NCBI RefSeq assembly: GCF_013155545.1
Contig: NZ_JABJVV010000001.1
Coordinates: forward strand, 558,001 to 622,000
Origin: Caenimonas soli
Lineage (GTDB): Bacteria > Pseudomonadota > Gammaproteobacteria > Burkholderiales > Burkholderiaceae_C
Length of the DNA: 64,000 nt
Reading direction: 5' to 3'
This document shows positions 16,933 to 25,733 of the stretch, in pieces; the stretch's first letter is position 1; each line of letters starts with the position of its first letter. The position numbers were made by a program, and so were the translations under genes. The notes below the pieces were generated by a model, which saw only the letters and a list, made by a program, of their open reading frames with translations, did no database searches and was not told where the DNA came from.

Positions 16933-19296
16933 CTATCGCGCCAGGTACCGCTCCAGCACCGCCATTTCTTCCGGGCTGGGTGTGCCCTTGCCTGCGATGA
17001 CGGCATAGACGTTGCCCCCGAAGCCTTCGCGCGGGTAGTACCTCAAGAACCCCCATCCGATCAGCAACTGGTCGAAGCCAGCGGGCGCAAACGATGCCGC
17101 GCCGGTGGCCACGACGGTTGAATTGACGCGAAGCTTCTGAGATCCCGCAGCCGACGTGAACGAGACGACTGCCGGGGTGTTGGCCTCGAGCCGCTTGGGA
17201 CTGGTCAGCTCCGTCTTGGCCCCGCTCGCATCGGTCCAGCGAGCCTGAGGCTGGCCCTTGCTGAAGCTCAATTCCGAAAAGTACATCTCCACCGAGTTGG
17301 ATGCCTGGAACACCGCGCCGGTATTGTCCTGCCCGGTAACGCTCACGGCGGCGATGGCGAAGTGATCGTGCTGCATTCCGTAGCCGACACGATTTCTGGG
17401 ATTGGGCTGGACGCCGGGCACGCCCAAGGGCTTGCGGCACCAGAAGCCCCAGGTGTCGGAGCCGCCATGGTCGGAGCACTTCTTGCCATTGATCACCCGC
17501 ATCGTGGGCGGGCGCATCGTTCCCATCGCGGCGCTGTCGGTGTTGACCCAGTTGATCATCTGCATCGCGTTGCCGGGACTGGAGCCCCAGCCCGAGTCGG
17601 AAACCGCGCGAACCGCTTGTCCATGCGTGGCGGGCGCGCCTTGGAGGTAGTCCGTGTGGCCGTCGGCCAGGTCCCATTTGCACGCGCCGTATTTGGCGAT
17701 GATCGCCATGGCCGCGTCGGGCAGGCTCGTGGCCGCATACGCGACTGGGTCGGACAGGGAGTAGACCTTCCGCGGTGGTGGCGCGGCGATGCCACCCGGC
17801 GCGCCGGAATAGGTCAGCGTCGTGACACTGTTCGCCGCCGGTGTGAACGAAAAGCTGTCCTGCCCATTCGGTCCCGCCGGTATTTCAACGGTCGTCTTGC
17901 CCAAGCGTCCGCCATTGCTCGAACTGATGGCCAGCCGGACCGGTGCAGCCAGGTTGCCGCGAGCGTAGACGGTGATCGTGACGGCCTCGCCGCCGGCGCT
18001 CCACCCGGGGCCATCGTCGAACAGCGTGGCCTGCGCGATGCCCGCGCTCGCCTTCAGCGGCCCCGACATCGCGGGCTCGAGCGTCTTCGACTGGTGCCAG
18101 CCCGGAACGTGATTGATGGCGCCGTTGTGGACCGGCCAGTGGTTGCCGCCCTGCCAGCTGTAGATCTCGCAGCCGGATTGGCGGGCATAGTTGGCCAGCC
18201 GCTTGAACATCTCCTCCCATCGAGGATCGTCGATGGGCATGCCCGTCTCGGTCAGCGCCAGCTTGACGCCCTTCGCCCGCGCCCATTCGACAGCGGGCTT
18301 CAGGCGCTGGATGCCCGTGTCCTTGTTGATGCCGGAGTTCTTCGCGGCCTCAGTGTCGTAATCGAAAACCTGGCCGGTGCCGATGGCATCGAGATACAGA
18401 TGCACCTCGTAGATGATGTTGGCTGCGGCCACCGGCCAACCGGGATTCCTGGTCGCGAGGGTGGTCGCCCCGCTCCATTCGTTGCCACCCAGATAGATGG
18501 GGTTCGTGCCGTCGACGGCACGAATGGCTTTGATGGCGGCTAGCGCGTACGCCGGCCAGATGGTCAGGTCTTCGCCGCCACGGGACTCGACGATCTGCCC
18601 GGGCCGCGGCATGTCGTGCGGCTCATTCATGAGGCCGTACCCGCCGAAGCCGGGATGATTCTTCCATTTCGCGGCCGCCTTCGTCCAGAAGTCCACGAAA
18701 TTCGATTGCTTGAGCGTCGCGCCCGGGGCCAGCGCAAAGATGCGGTCCTGCACCTGGGTGTTGTCGCTCGTGTACGGGCGCAGCAGCGGATCGGGAGGCA
18801 CCACGAAGCCGGTCACCGACCCATCGGGCTGGAACTTGAAGTCCCGGTAGCGGCAGTAGTTGTGGCAGTCGATGATGCATTTGATGCCGGCCGCCGCGTG
18901 CGCATCCAGCACGCCGGTGATGTATGACTCATAGCCGGCATGAAAGGCACCGGGCCGGCCCACTCCCGCAATCACGGCGGGCGCGGCGACCGTGTCGTGC
19001 AGCATGGGCTGCAGCAGCTCCCATTTGATCGGCAGGCGTGTCTTGGTGTAGCCGTTGCGCGCGAGGTAGATCACATCCGCACGGCGCGGCACGGTGAAGT
19101 TGAGATTGGGCAATGCGCTGGTGCCGTAGCGAAGGCCCGACTCGGCCCATTCCATGCCGGAAAGATTGGTTCCCAAGGCGAGCACTCTCGCCGCTTGCGC
19201 CTCGCGCGGGGGCGGCCCTGCCCTGCCCTCCCCCGGCGCGAGCACGGCGCCCGCACCCAGACCGAGGGCAACCTTGGAAAAGCCTCGTCTGTGCAT
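16933..19296 (-). CDS. Tat-exported glycoside hydrolase family 5-like protein with C-terminal beta-sandwich domain
   Basis: A 787-residue exported enzyme. The start MHRRGFSKVALGLGAGAVLA carries an RRxFxK twin-arginine motif. The catalytic barrel (about 45-400) has the GH5 acid/base in LMNEPHDM (E225) and nucleophile in LTETGMP (E350), with CHNYCRY and HLYLD in between. Then come a short beta domain (about 410-490) and a LamG-like C-terminal domain (about 510-787) ending EEMAVLERYLAR. The family cleaves beta-1,4 glucans or mannans. A GTG four codons upstream (19308) overlaps the stop of the PBP gene and could be the real start, coupling the two. Confidence 0.8.
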   Translation of the reverse strand: MHRRGFSKVALGLGAGAVLAPGEGRAGPPPREAQAARVLALGTNLSGMEWAESGLRYGTSALPNLNFTVPRRADVIYLARNGYTKTRLPIKWELLQPMLHDTVAAPAVIAGVGRPGAFHAGYESYITGVLDAHAAAGIKCIIDCHNYCRYRDFKFQPDGSVTGFVVPPDPLLRPYTSDNTQVQDRIFALAPGATLKQSNFVDFWTKAAAKWKNHPGFGGYGLMNEPHDMPRPGQIVESRGGEDLTIWPAYALAAIKAIRAVDGTNPIYLGGNEWSGATTLATRNPGWPVAAANIIYEVHLYLDAIGTGQVFDYDTEAAKNSGINKDTGIQRLKPAVEWARAKGVKLALTETGMPIDDPRWEEMFKRLANYARQSGCEIYSWQGGNHWPVHNGAINHVPGWHQSKTLEPAMSGPLKASAGIAQATLFDDGPGWSAGGEAVTITVYARGNLAAPVRLAISSSNGGRLGKTTVEIPAGPNGQDSFSFTPAANSVTTLTYSGAPGGIAAPPPRKVYSLSDPVAYAATSLPDAAMAIIAKYGACKWDLADGHTDYLQGAPATHGQAVRAVSDSGWGSSPGNAMQMINWVNTDSAAMGTMRPPTMRVINGKKCSDHGGSDTWGFWCRKPLGVPGVQPNPRNRVGYGMQHDHFAIAAVSVTGQDNTGAVFQASNSVEMYFSELSFSKGQPQARWTDASGAKTELTSPKRLEANTPAVVSFTSAAGSQKLRVNSTVVATGAASFAPAGFDQLLIGWGFLRYYPREGFGGNVYAVIAGKGTPSPEEMAVLERYLAR

Positions 19297-19304
19297 CCGC
19301 GCAG

Positions 19305-21323
19305 TCACTGGAGCTGTTTGAAAATCCGGCCCAGGAGATCGTTGACGATCCCCAGGAGCGGATCTTCCACTCGCGGCGGCTGTGGCCGCGGCCGTGGAAT
19401 GTCGAACTCGGCCTGCGGATCGATCCAGCGGCTGCGCACAGCCTGCTGGAACACATCGCCGACGATGGGCAGCGCGCTGCGGGCGCCCTCGCCCCAGGCG
19501 CCCATCGTCACCTTGTTGTCGTTGAAGCCTACCCAGGCGCCTGCCACCAATTGCCTGTGCATCAGGATGAACCAGCCATCGCTGTTGTCCTGGGTGGTTC
19601 CCGTCTTCCCCGCAACGTCCGCCTGGATGCCGTAGCGCTGGCGAATGGCCGCGCCCGTGCCCTCGTCCACCACGCCCCGCATCACATCCACCAGCGTCAG
19701 GGCATGCTGGCGCTGGAAGGCCCGCTCGGGCTCGACCGGCCGCCATTCCTGCAGCAGCTGCCCCTTGCGGTTTTCGATGCGCGTCACCAGCACCGGCTCG
19801 ATATAGTTGCCGCCGTTGGCGATCGAGCCGTAAGCTGCCACCATTTCCCGCAGCGTGACCGGGCTGGTACCCAGCGCCAGCGACGGTACCGGTTCGAGCT
19901 TGCTCTGCCGCACGCCCATCGCACGCGCCAGTTCGGCGACCTTGGCCGGCCCGACCTGCTGGATCAGCTGCGCGGTGATCGTGTTCTTCGAGTACACCAA
20001 TCCGTCGCGCAGGCTCATCGGTTGCCCGGTCGGCGGCTTGGCGTCCGTGGGCGACCACACCTCGCGGCCCGACTGGATGGAAACGGCCTGGTCGATCAGC
20101 GTGTGGGAAGGTCTGAACCCTTGCTCGAACGCGGCGCCATACACGAAGGGCTTGAACGTGGAGCCCGGCTGCCGGCGCGCCTGGCTCACGTGGTCGAACT
20201 GTTCCGTTTCGAAGTCGCGGCTGCCGACCCAGGCCCGCACGAAGCCGCTGCGCGGATCGAGCGCCAGGAAGCCCGCCTGCAGGACCGGCCGTTCCTCACC
20301 TGCCTTATGGCGGGCGTCCACCAGTTTTTGCAGCTGCACCATCTGGCGCACCACGGCCTGGTTGGCCGCCTTCTGCAGCTTGGCGTCGATCGTCGTGCGC
20401 ACCACCAGCCCGTCGGCGTGGATGTCGTAGCCCCTGCGGTCGGCCCATTCGATCAGCCACTTGCGCAGATGCTGCGCGACGTGCGGCGCCGGTCCCAGCG
20501 GCTCGACCTGCCGCTCGAAATCGATACGCAGCGGACGCGCCGCCAGCGCCTGGACCTTCGTCGGATCCAGCTTGCCCTGCTTGGCCATCTGCGCCAGCAC
20601 CAGGTTGCGGCGGCCCAGCGCGCGCTCGGGGTTGAGCACCGGGTTGTAGTAGCTGGTGCCCTTGAGCATGCCGATCAGCGTCGCGCTCTCCAGCACGTCC
20701 AGCTTGTCGGCCGTCTTGTCGAAATAGGTGCGCGCGGCCATCTCTATCCCGAAAGCGTTGTAGAGGAAGGGCACGGTGTTGAGGTAGGTCTCCAGGATCT
20801 CGTCCTTGGTATAGACCGACTCGATCTTCAGCGCCGTGATCGCTTCCTTGATCTTGCGGGTGACGGAGAGCGATCGGCCGATCTCCTCCGGGTACATATT
20901 GCGCGCCAGCTGCTGCGTGATGGTGGAGCCGCCCTGTCGATCGCCCGACAAGGTAGCCAGCACGGCTGCACCGGTACGCCGGAAATCGATGCCATGGTGC
21001 TGGTAGAACCGATGATCCTCGGTGGCGATGAGTGCGTTCACCACATGCGGAGAGATCTTCTTGAGCGGCACCCACTGCCGGTTGATGCGTTTGTATTCGG
21101 CCAGCACGACGCCGTCCGACGAGAGCACCCGGGCGGGCACCTCGGACTTGGCGCGGCGCAGGTCATTGACGCTCGGCGTGAACGGGATCAGCGCCAGAAC
21201 GTAGAGCAGCACCAGCGCGGGCAGGAGCAATGCGGCGCGGTAGGGGTGCCGCTTCGCGGCCTCACGGACACGGCGGAATTGTTCGCCGGCAAACACGGCG
21301 GCGCGGGACGCGGCGGGGGTCAT
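19305..21323 (-). CDS. Class A penicillin-binding protein (transglycosylase/transpeptidase), PBP1A-like
   Basis: A 672-residue bifunctional cell-wall synthase: cytoplasmic tail, one membrane segment (about 30-48), a GT51 domain with catalytic E102 in ATEDHRFY and the GGSTITQQLARN motif, then a transpeptidase domain with S388-T-F-K391, SKN and K573-T-G. It polymerises lipid II and cross-links peptides in the periplasm. The protein is shorter than full PBP1A (about 750-850 aa), lacking the insert between domains, and ends with a Pro/Arg-rich tail. Its stop overlaps a possible GTG start of the GH5 gene, so the pair may be co-translated. Confidence 0.9.
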   Translation of the reverse strand: MTPAASRAAVFAGEQFRRVREAAKRHPYRAALLLPALVLLYVLALIPFTPSVNDLRRAKSEVPARVLSSDGVVLAEYKRINRQWVPLKKISPHVVNALIATEDHRFYQHHGIDFRRTGAAVLATLSGDRQGGSTITQQLARNMYPEEIGRSLSVTRKIKEAITALKIESVYTKDEILETYLNTVPFLYNAFGIEMAARTYFDKTADKLDVLESATLIGMLKGTSYYNPVLNPERALGRRNLVLAQMAKQGKLDPTKVQALAARPLRIDFERQVEPLGPAPHVAQHLRKWLIEWADRRGYDIHADGLVVRTTIDAKLQKAANQAVVRQMVQLQKLVDARHKAGEERPVLQAGFLALDPRSGFVRAWVGSRDFETEQFDHVSQARRQPGSTFKPFVYGAAFEQGFRPSHTLIDQAVSIQSGREVWSPTDAKPPTGQPMSLRDGLVYSKNTITAQLIQQVGPAKVAELARAMGVRQSKLEPVPSLALGTSPVTLREMVAAYGSIANGGNYIEPVLVTRIENRKGQLLQEWRPVEPERAFQRQHALTLVDVMRGVVDEGTGAAIRQRYGIQADVAGKTGTTQDNSDGWFILMHRQLVAGAWVGFNDNKVTMGAWGEGARSALPIVGDVFQQAVRSRWIDPQAEFDIPRPRPQPPRVEDPLLGIVNDLLGRIFKQLQ

Positions 21324-21486
21324 TCGCCGAGCCTACCGCAACGGTTGGGTTGGCGGCGTAGGACGAAAGCGCTTGTCAGCTCATCGTCCGCCCGCCGTCC
21401 TCAGGCCCAAGCGAAGCTGTCCGACAGCGCCGGCCGCTTGCCGACCGCAGAATCCCTCATCAACCAGCCAGAGACAAGCGGGCACC

Positions 21487-22125
21487 ATGAACGAACAGCA
21501 AGCCGGACAGCCTGTCCGACGAAGCCCATTGCCCAGCGGCAATCTCAGCCTCGGGCAGGTCCGTGACAGTCTCGAATTTCTTCGCGGGTTTTTCCGCCAT
21601 CCCGCCCAGGTCGGCTCGGTGATCCCGAGTTCGCACCACCTCGAACAGCGGCTGGCGCGTTGCGGCCGGGTCAGCGAGGCACGCACCGTCGTCGAACTGG
21701 GCCCCGGCACGGGCGGCACCACGGCCGCCCTGCTGCAGGCCATGCGGCCCTCGGCGCGGCTGATGGCCATAGAACTCGACAGCGTTTTCCACCATCACCT
21801 GTGCGTCTCGCGGCGCGATCCACGGCTGGTCGTCGAACTCGGCAGCGCCGAGCACCTGGAGCAATTCCTGGCTACAAACCATATAGCTGCGCCCGACGCG
21901 ATCGTGTCGGGAATACCGTTCTCCACCATGCCACCCGAGGTTTCCGATCGGGTGGCCGCTGCCATCTCCCGCGCGTTGCGGCCGGGTGGCCGTTTCGTGG
22001 CCTACCAGGTTCGCACGCATGTAGCCCGCTTCGTCTCGCCCTATCTCGGGCAGCCCGCGGCGGAGTGGGAACCGATCAACATCCCGCCGGTGCGCGTCTT
22101 CACCTGGGTGAAGCCCCAGGGTTAG
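21487..22125 (+). CDS. Class I SAM-dependent methyltransferase, phospholipid N-methyltransferase-like
   Basis: A 212-residue protein. After a short N-terminal tail it has DSLEFLRGFFRHPAQVGS-I-PSS, a segment seen in PmtA-type phospholipid methyltransferases and in rRNA-adenine-methylase-like proteins, then SAM motif I at 69-77 (VELGPGTGG), an acidic end of strand 2 (AIELD) and a motif IV-like SGIPFSTMP. It probably methylates a phospholipid head group or a related small molecule; this is inferred from the N-terminal pattern. The ATG at 21487 was chosen over one 38 codons upstream with unlike composition. It overlaps the convergent HTH gene by four bases. Confidence 0.65.
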   Translation: MNEQQAGQPVRRSPLPSGNLSLGQVRDSLEFLRGFFRHPAQVGSVIPSSHHLEQRLARCGRVSEARTVVELGPGTGGTTAALLQAMRPSARLMAIELDSVFHHHLCVSRRDPRLVVELGSAEHLEQFLATNHIAAPDAIVSGIPFSTMPPEVSDRVAAAISRALRPGGRFVAYQVRTHVARFVSPYLGQPAAEWEPINIPPVRVFTWVKPQG

Positions 22126-22550
22126 CCTTCGAGCTGCTGCGCGACGTCTCGCTTGCCCATACTGCGCAACGCCGCGATCGCCTCGATCTGCTTGGCGCGC
22201 GGACGGGTATTGCCGCTCTCCCATTTGTACACTGACAGGGCCGACACGCCGAGCAGGCGGGCCAGCGCGGCTGCGGACAGCCCTAGCCTTCGGCGCTGGG
22301 CCACCAGGCTCTTGGCGCTGAAACGGATCTTCGTCTGTGGTTCGACCTCGGCCTCTGGCGCCCCAGCCTTCACGGTGACCTTGCGCAGGCGCTTGACTTG
22401 CTGCTCCAGCGCCTGCATGCGCCGCTTGAGGTCGGCGATCTGCGTGCGGTACTGCGAAATGGACTTTTTCAGCGCTTGGGTCTCCCCGCGCACTTCCTTG
22501 CGCGAAACCCTTGAAATTTCGCTTTTTAGAACCGTTCCGATATTGGGCAT
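22122..22550 (-). CDS. XRE-family HTH regulator with N-terminal coiled coil
   Basis: A 142-residue protein. The first 60 residues are a charged coiled coil (QALKKSISQYRTQIADLKRRM and following heptads). The C-terminal part is a Cro/CI-type HTH: LVAQRRRLGLSAAALARLLGVSALSVYKWESGNTRPRAKQ, with the usual recognition helix S-x-x-x-Y-K-W-E. It is a likely dimeric DNA-binding protein. An imperfect inverted repeat spans the gap to the divergent peptidase gene, so the regulator may control itself and that gene. Confidence 0.8.
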   Translation of the reverse strand: MPNIGTVLKSEISRVSRKEVRGETQALKKSISQYRTQIADLKRRMQALEQQVKRLRKVTVKAGAPEAEVEPQTKIRFSAKSLVAQRRRLGLSAAALARLLGVSALSVYKWESGNTRPRAKQIEAIAALRSMGKRDVAQQLEG

Positions 22551-22600
22551 TGGAATCTATATGTTGGCAGACAATCTACATCTTAATACCCAATACCGAA
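22535..22600. promoter_or_regulatory. Imperfect inverted repeat between HTH regulator and M15 peptidase genes
   Basis: TTCCGATATTGGG at 22535-22547 faces CCCAATACCGAA at 22589-22600, about 11 of 13 positions complementary. One arm lies within the first codons of the regulator, the other just before the peptidase start. It may be a pair of half-operators for the HTH protein. Confidence 0.3.
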
Positions 22601-22607
22601 TCCATCC

Positions 22608-23201
22608 ATGCACCGGACAGTCATCGCAAGCCTTGCCATCGCCCCGCTGCTGGTGGGTGCATGCTCGTTCTTGCCGGTCGAAGCCGAACTGGAAGCCTTC
22701 ACGCAATGGGCACGAAGCGCGCCCGTGAGCGAGTTCGAGCAATACCTCGCAACGTCGAACCTCGATGGCGTCATACCCACGCGCCAGCTCGTGCGAACCG
22801 CCACCGACTGGAGGAAATGCGGCGGGCCCCGTTTCGAGCTACCGCCCCGCGCCCAGTGGCTGGATGTGGCGAAGGTGCTCACGCTGGTCGCCGAGTTGAA
22901 GAGCAGGAAGATCCTGGCCGACTTCGAAGCGGTATCGAACTTCCGCAACCCCGAGCTGAATGCCTGCGCCGGCGGGGCAAGGGACAGCGCCCACACGCAA
23001 GCCTTTGCCATCGACGTCATTTCCCGCGACGGCAAGATCGACGAGGCGCTCTTGTGCGACTTCTGGCGAACCGACGGCAAGGCCTGGGACATGGGTGTCA
23101 GCAGGTATCCCAGCGGGCGCATCCACCTGGACACCAGCGGGTATCGCACCTGGGGCTCCGACCTGACGAAGGGCACCTCGTTTTGCCAACAAACCCCATA
23201 A
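22608..23201 (+). CDS. M15-family D,D-peptidase-like lipoprotein
   Basis: A 197-residue protein with a signal peptide and lipobox ending at C19 (LLVGAC). The C-terminal domain has the zinc ligands of the M15 fold: S127-x-H129-x6-D136 in DSAHTQAFAID and H173 in GRIHLD. The family trims peptide side chains of peptidoglycan (D-Ala-D-Ala or similar bonds). Placement on the periplasmic side of a membrane is inferred from the lipobox. The cardiolipin synthase gene starts 10 bases downstream, suggesting one transcript for two envelope functions. Confidence 0.75.
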   Translation: MHRTVIASLAIAPLLVGACSFLPVEAELEAFTQWARSAPVSEFEQYLATSNLDGVIPTRQLVRTATDWRKCGGPRFELPPRAQWLDVAKVLTLVAELKSRKILADFEAVSNFRNPELNACAGGARDSAHTQAFAIDVISRDGKIDEALLCDFWRTDGKAWDMGVSRYPSGRIHLDTSGYRTWGSDLTKGTSFCQQTP

Positions 23202-23211
23202 TTGCCGAGCC

Positions 23212-24477
23212 ATGATGAGCACTACTTTCTGGATCGGACTGTCCTTCGGCATCGCCGCTTTGCTGCTGATCATGATGTGGTCGGTGCGGCGCCACCAAAG
23301 CCCGATCCTCAACATCGAGTGCGACTCCCCGATCGACAAGCTCATGCCCTCGCTCTCCGGCCTGACGCTGGGCAGCGCGATCGCGGGTAACTCGGTGGAA
23401 CTGCTGGAGAACGGCGCCTTCTTCGACGTATTGATAGAGCGCATCCGCGCCGCCACCAAAACCGTGCACTTCGAGACTTTCCTGTGGGAGGAAGGGACGC
23501 TGGGCCAGCGCGTCGCCGACGCTCTCTCGGACCGGGCGCGCGCCGGCTTGAAAGTGCGCGTAACGCTGGACGCCACCGGCTCCAAGAAAGTTGGCAAGGC
23601 CGCGCGCCAGCAGATGAGGGACGCGGGCTGCCGGCTCGTGTTCTTCCACAAGCGGTCGTTTCGCAACCTGGGCGTGCTGAACGACCGCGACCACCGCAAG
23701 CTGGTCGTGATCGACGGCCGCGAGGCATTCGTCGGCGGCCACTGCGTGGTGGACAAGTGGCTCGGGAATGCCGAGGATGGCAAGCACTACGCCGACATCA
23801 GCCTGCGCCTGCACGGCCCCATCGTGCACAGCGTGCAGGCGGCCTTCAGCGAGAACTGGGGCGGCGAAACCGGGGAGCTTTTCGTCGGCGACGACGTGTT
23901 CCCTGAGCTGAAGCCGGCTGGCGACGCATTGATCCACGCGGCCTACCTGAAGCCGGAAGGCTCGGCGCCTGCCGTGAAGATTCTTCACCACACCGCCATC
24001 TGCCTGGCCCGCAAGCGCATCTGGATCCAGAACCCCTATTTCATCCCGGAGCCGGAGGCCATCGACGCATTCGGCCAAGCCGTGAAGCGCGGTGTCGATG
24101 TGCGGGTGCTGATGCCTTCGACCAGCGGCTCCGACAACCCCATGGTGCAGCACGCGGGACACCGCAACTTCGAGAAGCTCCTGAAGTGCGGCGTGCGGCT
24201 GTTCGAATACTCCCACACCCTCCTGCACCAGAAGGTCATGACCATCGATGGGGTGTGGAGCGCGGTGGGCTCCAGCAACTTCGACGATCGTTCCTTCGAC
24301 ACCAACGACGAGATCACCCTGGGAATCCTCGACGCCAAACTGGCGCAGCAGATCGACGGCATCTTCGAGAAGTACGTCGCTCGGGCGGACGAAATAAAAC
24401 TGGAGGTCTGGAAGAACCGCGGCCTCTGGCACAAGACCAAAGACAACGCGTTCTACATGATCAACGAACTGCTCTGA
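23212..24477 (+). CDS. Cardiolipin synthase-like phospholipase D protein
   Basis: A 421-residue protein with one N-terminal membrane helix (about 5-24) and two HKD active sites: H161-x-K163-x4-D168 in DHRKLVVID and H339-x-K341-x4-D346 in HQKVMTID, the latter followed by GSSNFDDRS. This is the PLD superfamily, cardiolipin synthase branch (ClsA/B-like), which joins phosphatidylglycerol molecules or exchanges head groups in the inner membrane. It is shorter than ClsA (486 aa), having one rather than two membrane helices. The 3' end overlaps the convergent DedA gene by 17 bases. Confidence 0.88.
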   Translation: MMSTTFWIGLSFGIAALLLIMMWSVRRHQSPILNIECDSPIDKLMPSLSGLTLGSAIAGNSVELLENGAFFDVLIERIRAATKTVHFETFLWEEGTLGQRVADALSDRARAGLKVRVTLDATGSKKVGKAARQQMRDAGCRLVFFHKRSFRNLGVLNDRDHRKLVVIDGREAFVGGHCVVDKWLGNAEDGKHYADISLRLHGPIVHSVQAAFSENWGGETGELFVGDDVFPELKPAGDALIHAAYLKPEGSAPAVKILHHTAICLARKRIWIQNPYFIPEPEAIDAFGQAVKRGVDVRVLMPSTSGSDNPMVQHAGHRNFEKLLKCGVRLFEYSHTLLHQKVMTIDGVWSAVGSSNFDDRSFDTNDEITLGILDAKLAQQIDGIFEKYVARADEIKLEVWKNRGLWHKTKDNAFYMINELL

Positions 24478-25063
24478 TCAGCCACACGCCCAGCACCAGC
24501 AGCAGGATGCCGGGCACCAGGAAGGCCTGGAAGTGTCCAACGAAGGCCATGATCTCGTCCCAGCGACCACCCAGGTAGCGCACGCCGTACACCAGCAATG
24601 GCAACTCCACCGCCGCCGCCGCGCCGTCGAAGATGAACTGGTGCCGGTACGGCATCTTCAGCGAACCGGCCGCGAAGTACAGGGCGGTTCGTATCCCCGG
24701 CATGAATCGCGCCAGGAAAATATAGCCGGGCCCATAGCGCAGCATCGCGGCCTGCATGGATGCCACGCGCCGCGGCGGCACCAGCCGCGCAAACAACCGA
24801 TGCTGCAGCATCCGCGCGCCGAATCGATGCCCCCAGTGGAAGATCAATGTGTCGGCCGTCAGTACCCCGAACCATGCAACCGCGATCAGCGGTATCGGAT
24901 CCATGACGCCCTTGAGCGTGAGCGCGGCCGCCCCGAGCAGGAGGATGTCTTCGTTGATCGGCAGCCCGAATCCGGAGCCGAACAACAGGCCGAACAGCAG
25001 AGCGTAAGCCGGGAAACCCTCCAGCGAATGCAACGAACCCATCAGGGAATCGACGATGCTCAT
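24461..25063 (-). CDS. DedA family membrane protein
   Basis: A 200-residue polytopic protein of the DedA/VTT (SNARE-associated) family. It has the early acidic-amphipathic segment GFGLPINEDILLLG, the FLARFMPGIRT motif of the family in the middle, and a C-terminal membrane helix (FLVPGILLLVLGVWLI). DedA proteins are thought to flip lipids such as undecaprenyl phosphate or phosphatidylethanolamine across the inner membrane. It converges with the cardiolipin synthase gene. Directly beyond its start, on the other strand, lies a kinase remnant. Confidence 0.85.
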   Translation of the reverse strand: MSIVDSLMGSLHSLEGFPAYALLFGLLFGSGFGLPINEDILLLGAAALTLKGVMDPIPLIAVAWFGVLTADTLIFHWGHRFGARMLQHRLFARLVPPRRVASMQAAMLRYGPGYIFLARFMPGIRTALYFAAGSLKMPYRHQFIFDGAAAAVELPLLVYGVRYLGGRWDEIMAFVGHFQAFLVPGILLLVLGVWLIRAVR

Positions 25064-25070
25064 GGCGTCA

Positions 25071-25252
25071 TTCTCGGTCTATTTCCGCGACGTGACGGCG
25101 CAGAAGAAGGTGGCCAGGGCAGCGAGTTCACCGTGCGGCTCCCGCTCGCGGCAGCCGCCGAGAACGTCGAGCCCTCGCCCATCAACAACGGTGCCGGCCT
25201 GCCTGCTGAGCTCGAGACCCTTCAGGAACTGCTGTCTTCGTTAGAGGGATAG
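25071..25252 (+). pseudogene. Remnant of a sensor histidine kinase (PAS end joined to HATPase end)
   Basis: Two pieces in different frames meet at 25109-25115. The first (from 25071) encodes FSVYFRDVTAQKK, the typical last strand of a PAS domain. The second (25109-25252) encodes GGQGSEFTVRLPL, the typical end of a HATPase_c domain, plus a short acidic tail to a TAG. The HisKA domain and most of the ATPase are missing, so this is what is left of a kinase gene after an internal deletion. No start codon or full domain remains. It resembles the kinase at 10821-13835 in type, but is not that gene. Confidence 0.7.
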
Positions 25253-25284
25253 ACTGGAACTCCTGCAACTGCTGGAGGCGAATC

Positions 25285-25722
25285 ATGAGTACCCTCAGAC
25301 GCTTCGCGCTGATCTTCGGCATCGTATTCCTGCTCGCGGGCATCGCCGGGTTCATTCCCGGCATCACCATGCCGCACACCCACCCGGACGTGATCGTGAC
25401 GGCTGGCCTGGGCCTGGTGGTGGGACTTTTCCCGGTGAACGTTCTCCACAACCTGGCTCATTTGCTGTTCGGGGCGTGGGGCCTGTTGGCGGCAAAGTCG
25501 GACTCGGCGGCGCGCATTTATGGCAAGACGGTGGCGATCGCCTATGCCCTGCTCACGGTCATGGGCCTGATCACGCAAATGAACCTGCACACGGCGTTCG
25601 GCTTTGTTCCCCTGTATGGGCACGATATCTGGCTGCATGCGGGGCTGGCCGTCGTAGCCGCTTATTTCGGCTTCTTCCACGAACGCGACCTGCCCATTGA
25701 CCCGGGACTGAGGCCACGCTAG
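25285..25722 (+). CDS. DUF4383 family membrane protein
   Basis: A 145-residue protein with four hydrophobic segments (about 6-28, 38-60, 82-100 and 110-130) and the family pattern: FLLAGIAGFIPG, then NVLHNLAHLLFGAWGL and a conserved HAGLAVVAAYFGF end. Its role is unknown; it is predicted to lie in the inner membrane. The ATG is preceded by GGAGG. It follows the kinase remnant by 32 bases and converges on the DUF2889 gene. Confidence 0.85.
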   Translation: MSTLRRFALIFGIVFLLAGIAGFIPGITMPHTHPDVIVTAGLGLVVGLFPVNVLHNLAHLLFGAWGLLAAKSDSAARIYGKTVAIAYALLTVMGLITQMNLHTAFGFVPLYGHDIWLHAGLAVVAAYFGFFHERDLPIDPGLRPR

Positions 25723-25733
25723 AGGCGCGCGCC

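Noticed and set aside
19297-20058. N-terminal extension of the GH5 protein to over 1000 codons
   Set aside because: The extension is out of frame with, and lies within, the PBP gene; the Tat signal at 19296 marks the true N-terminus.
19113-21566. 817-codon open frame on the plus strand
   Set aside because: It is antisense to the class A PBP, whose motifs are complete. The long frame is an effect of high GC at third positions.
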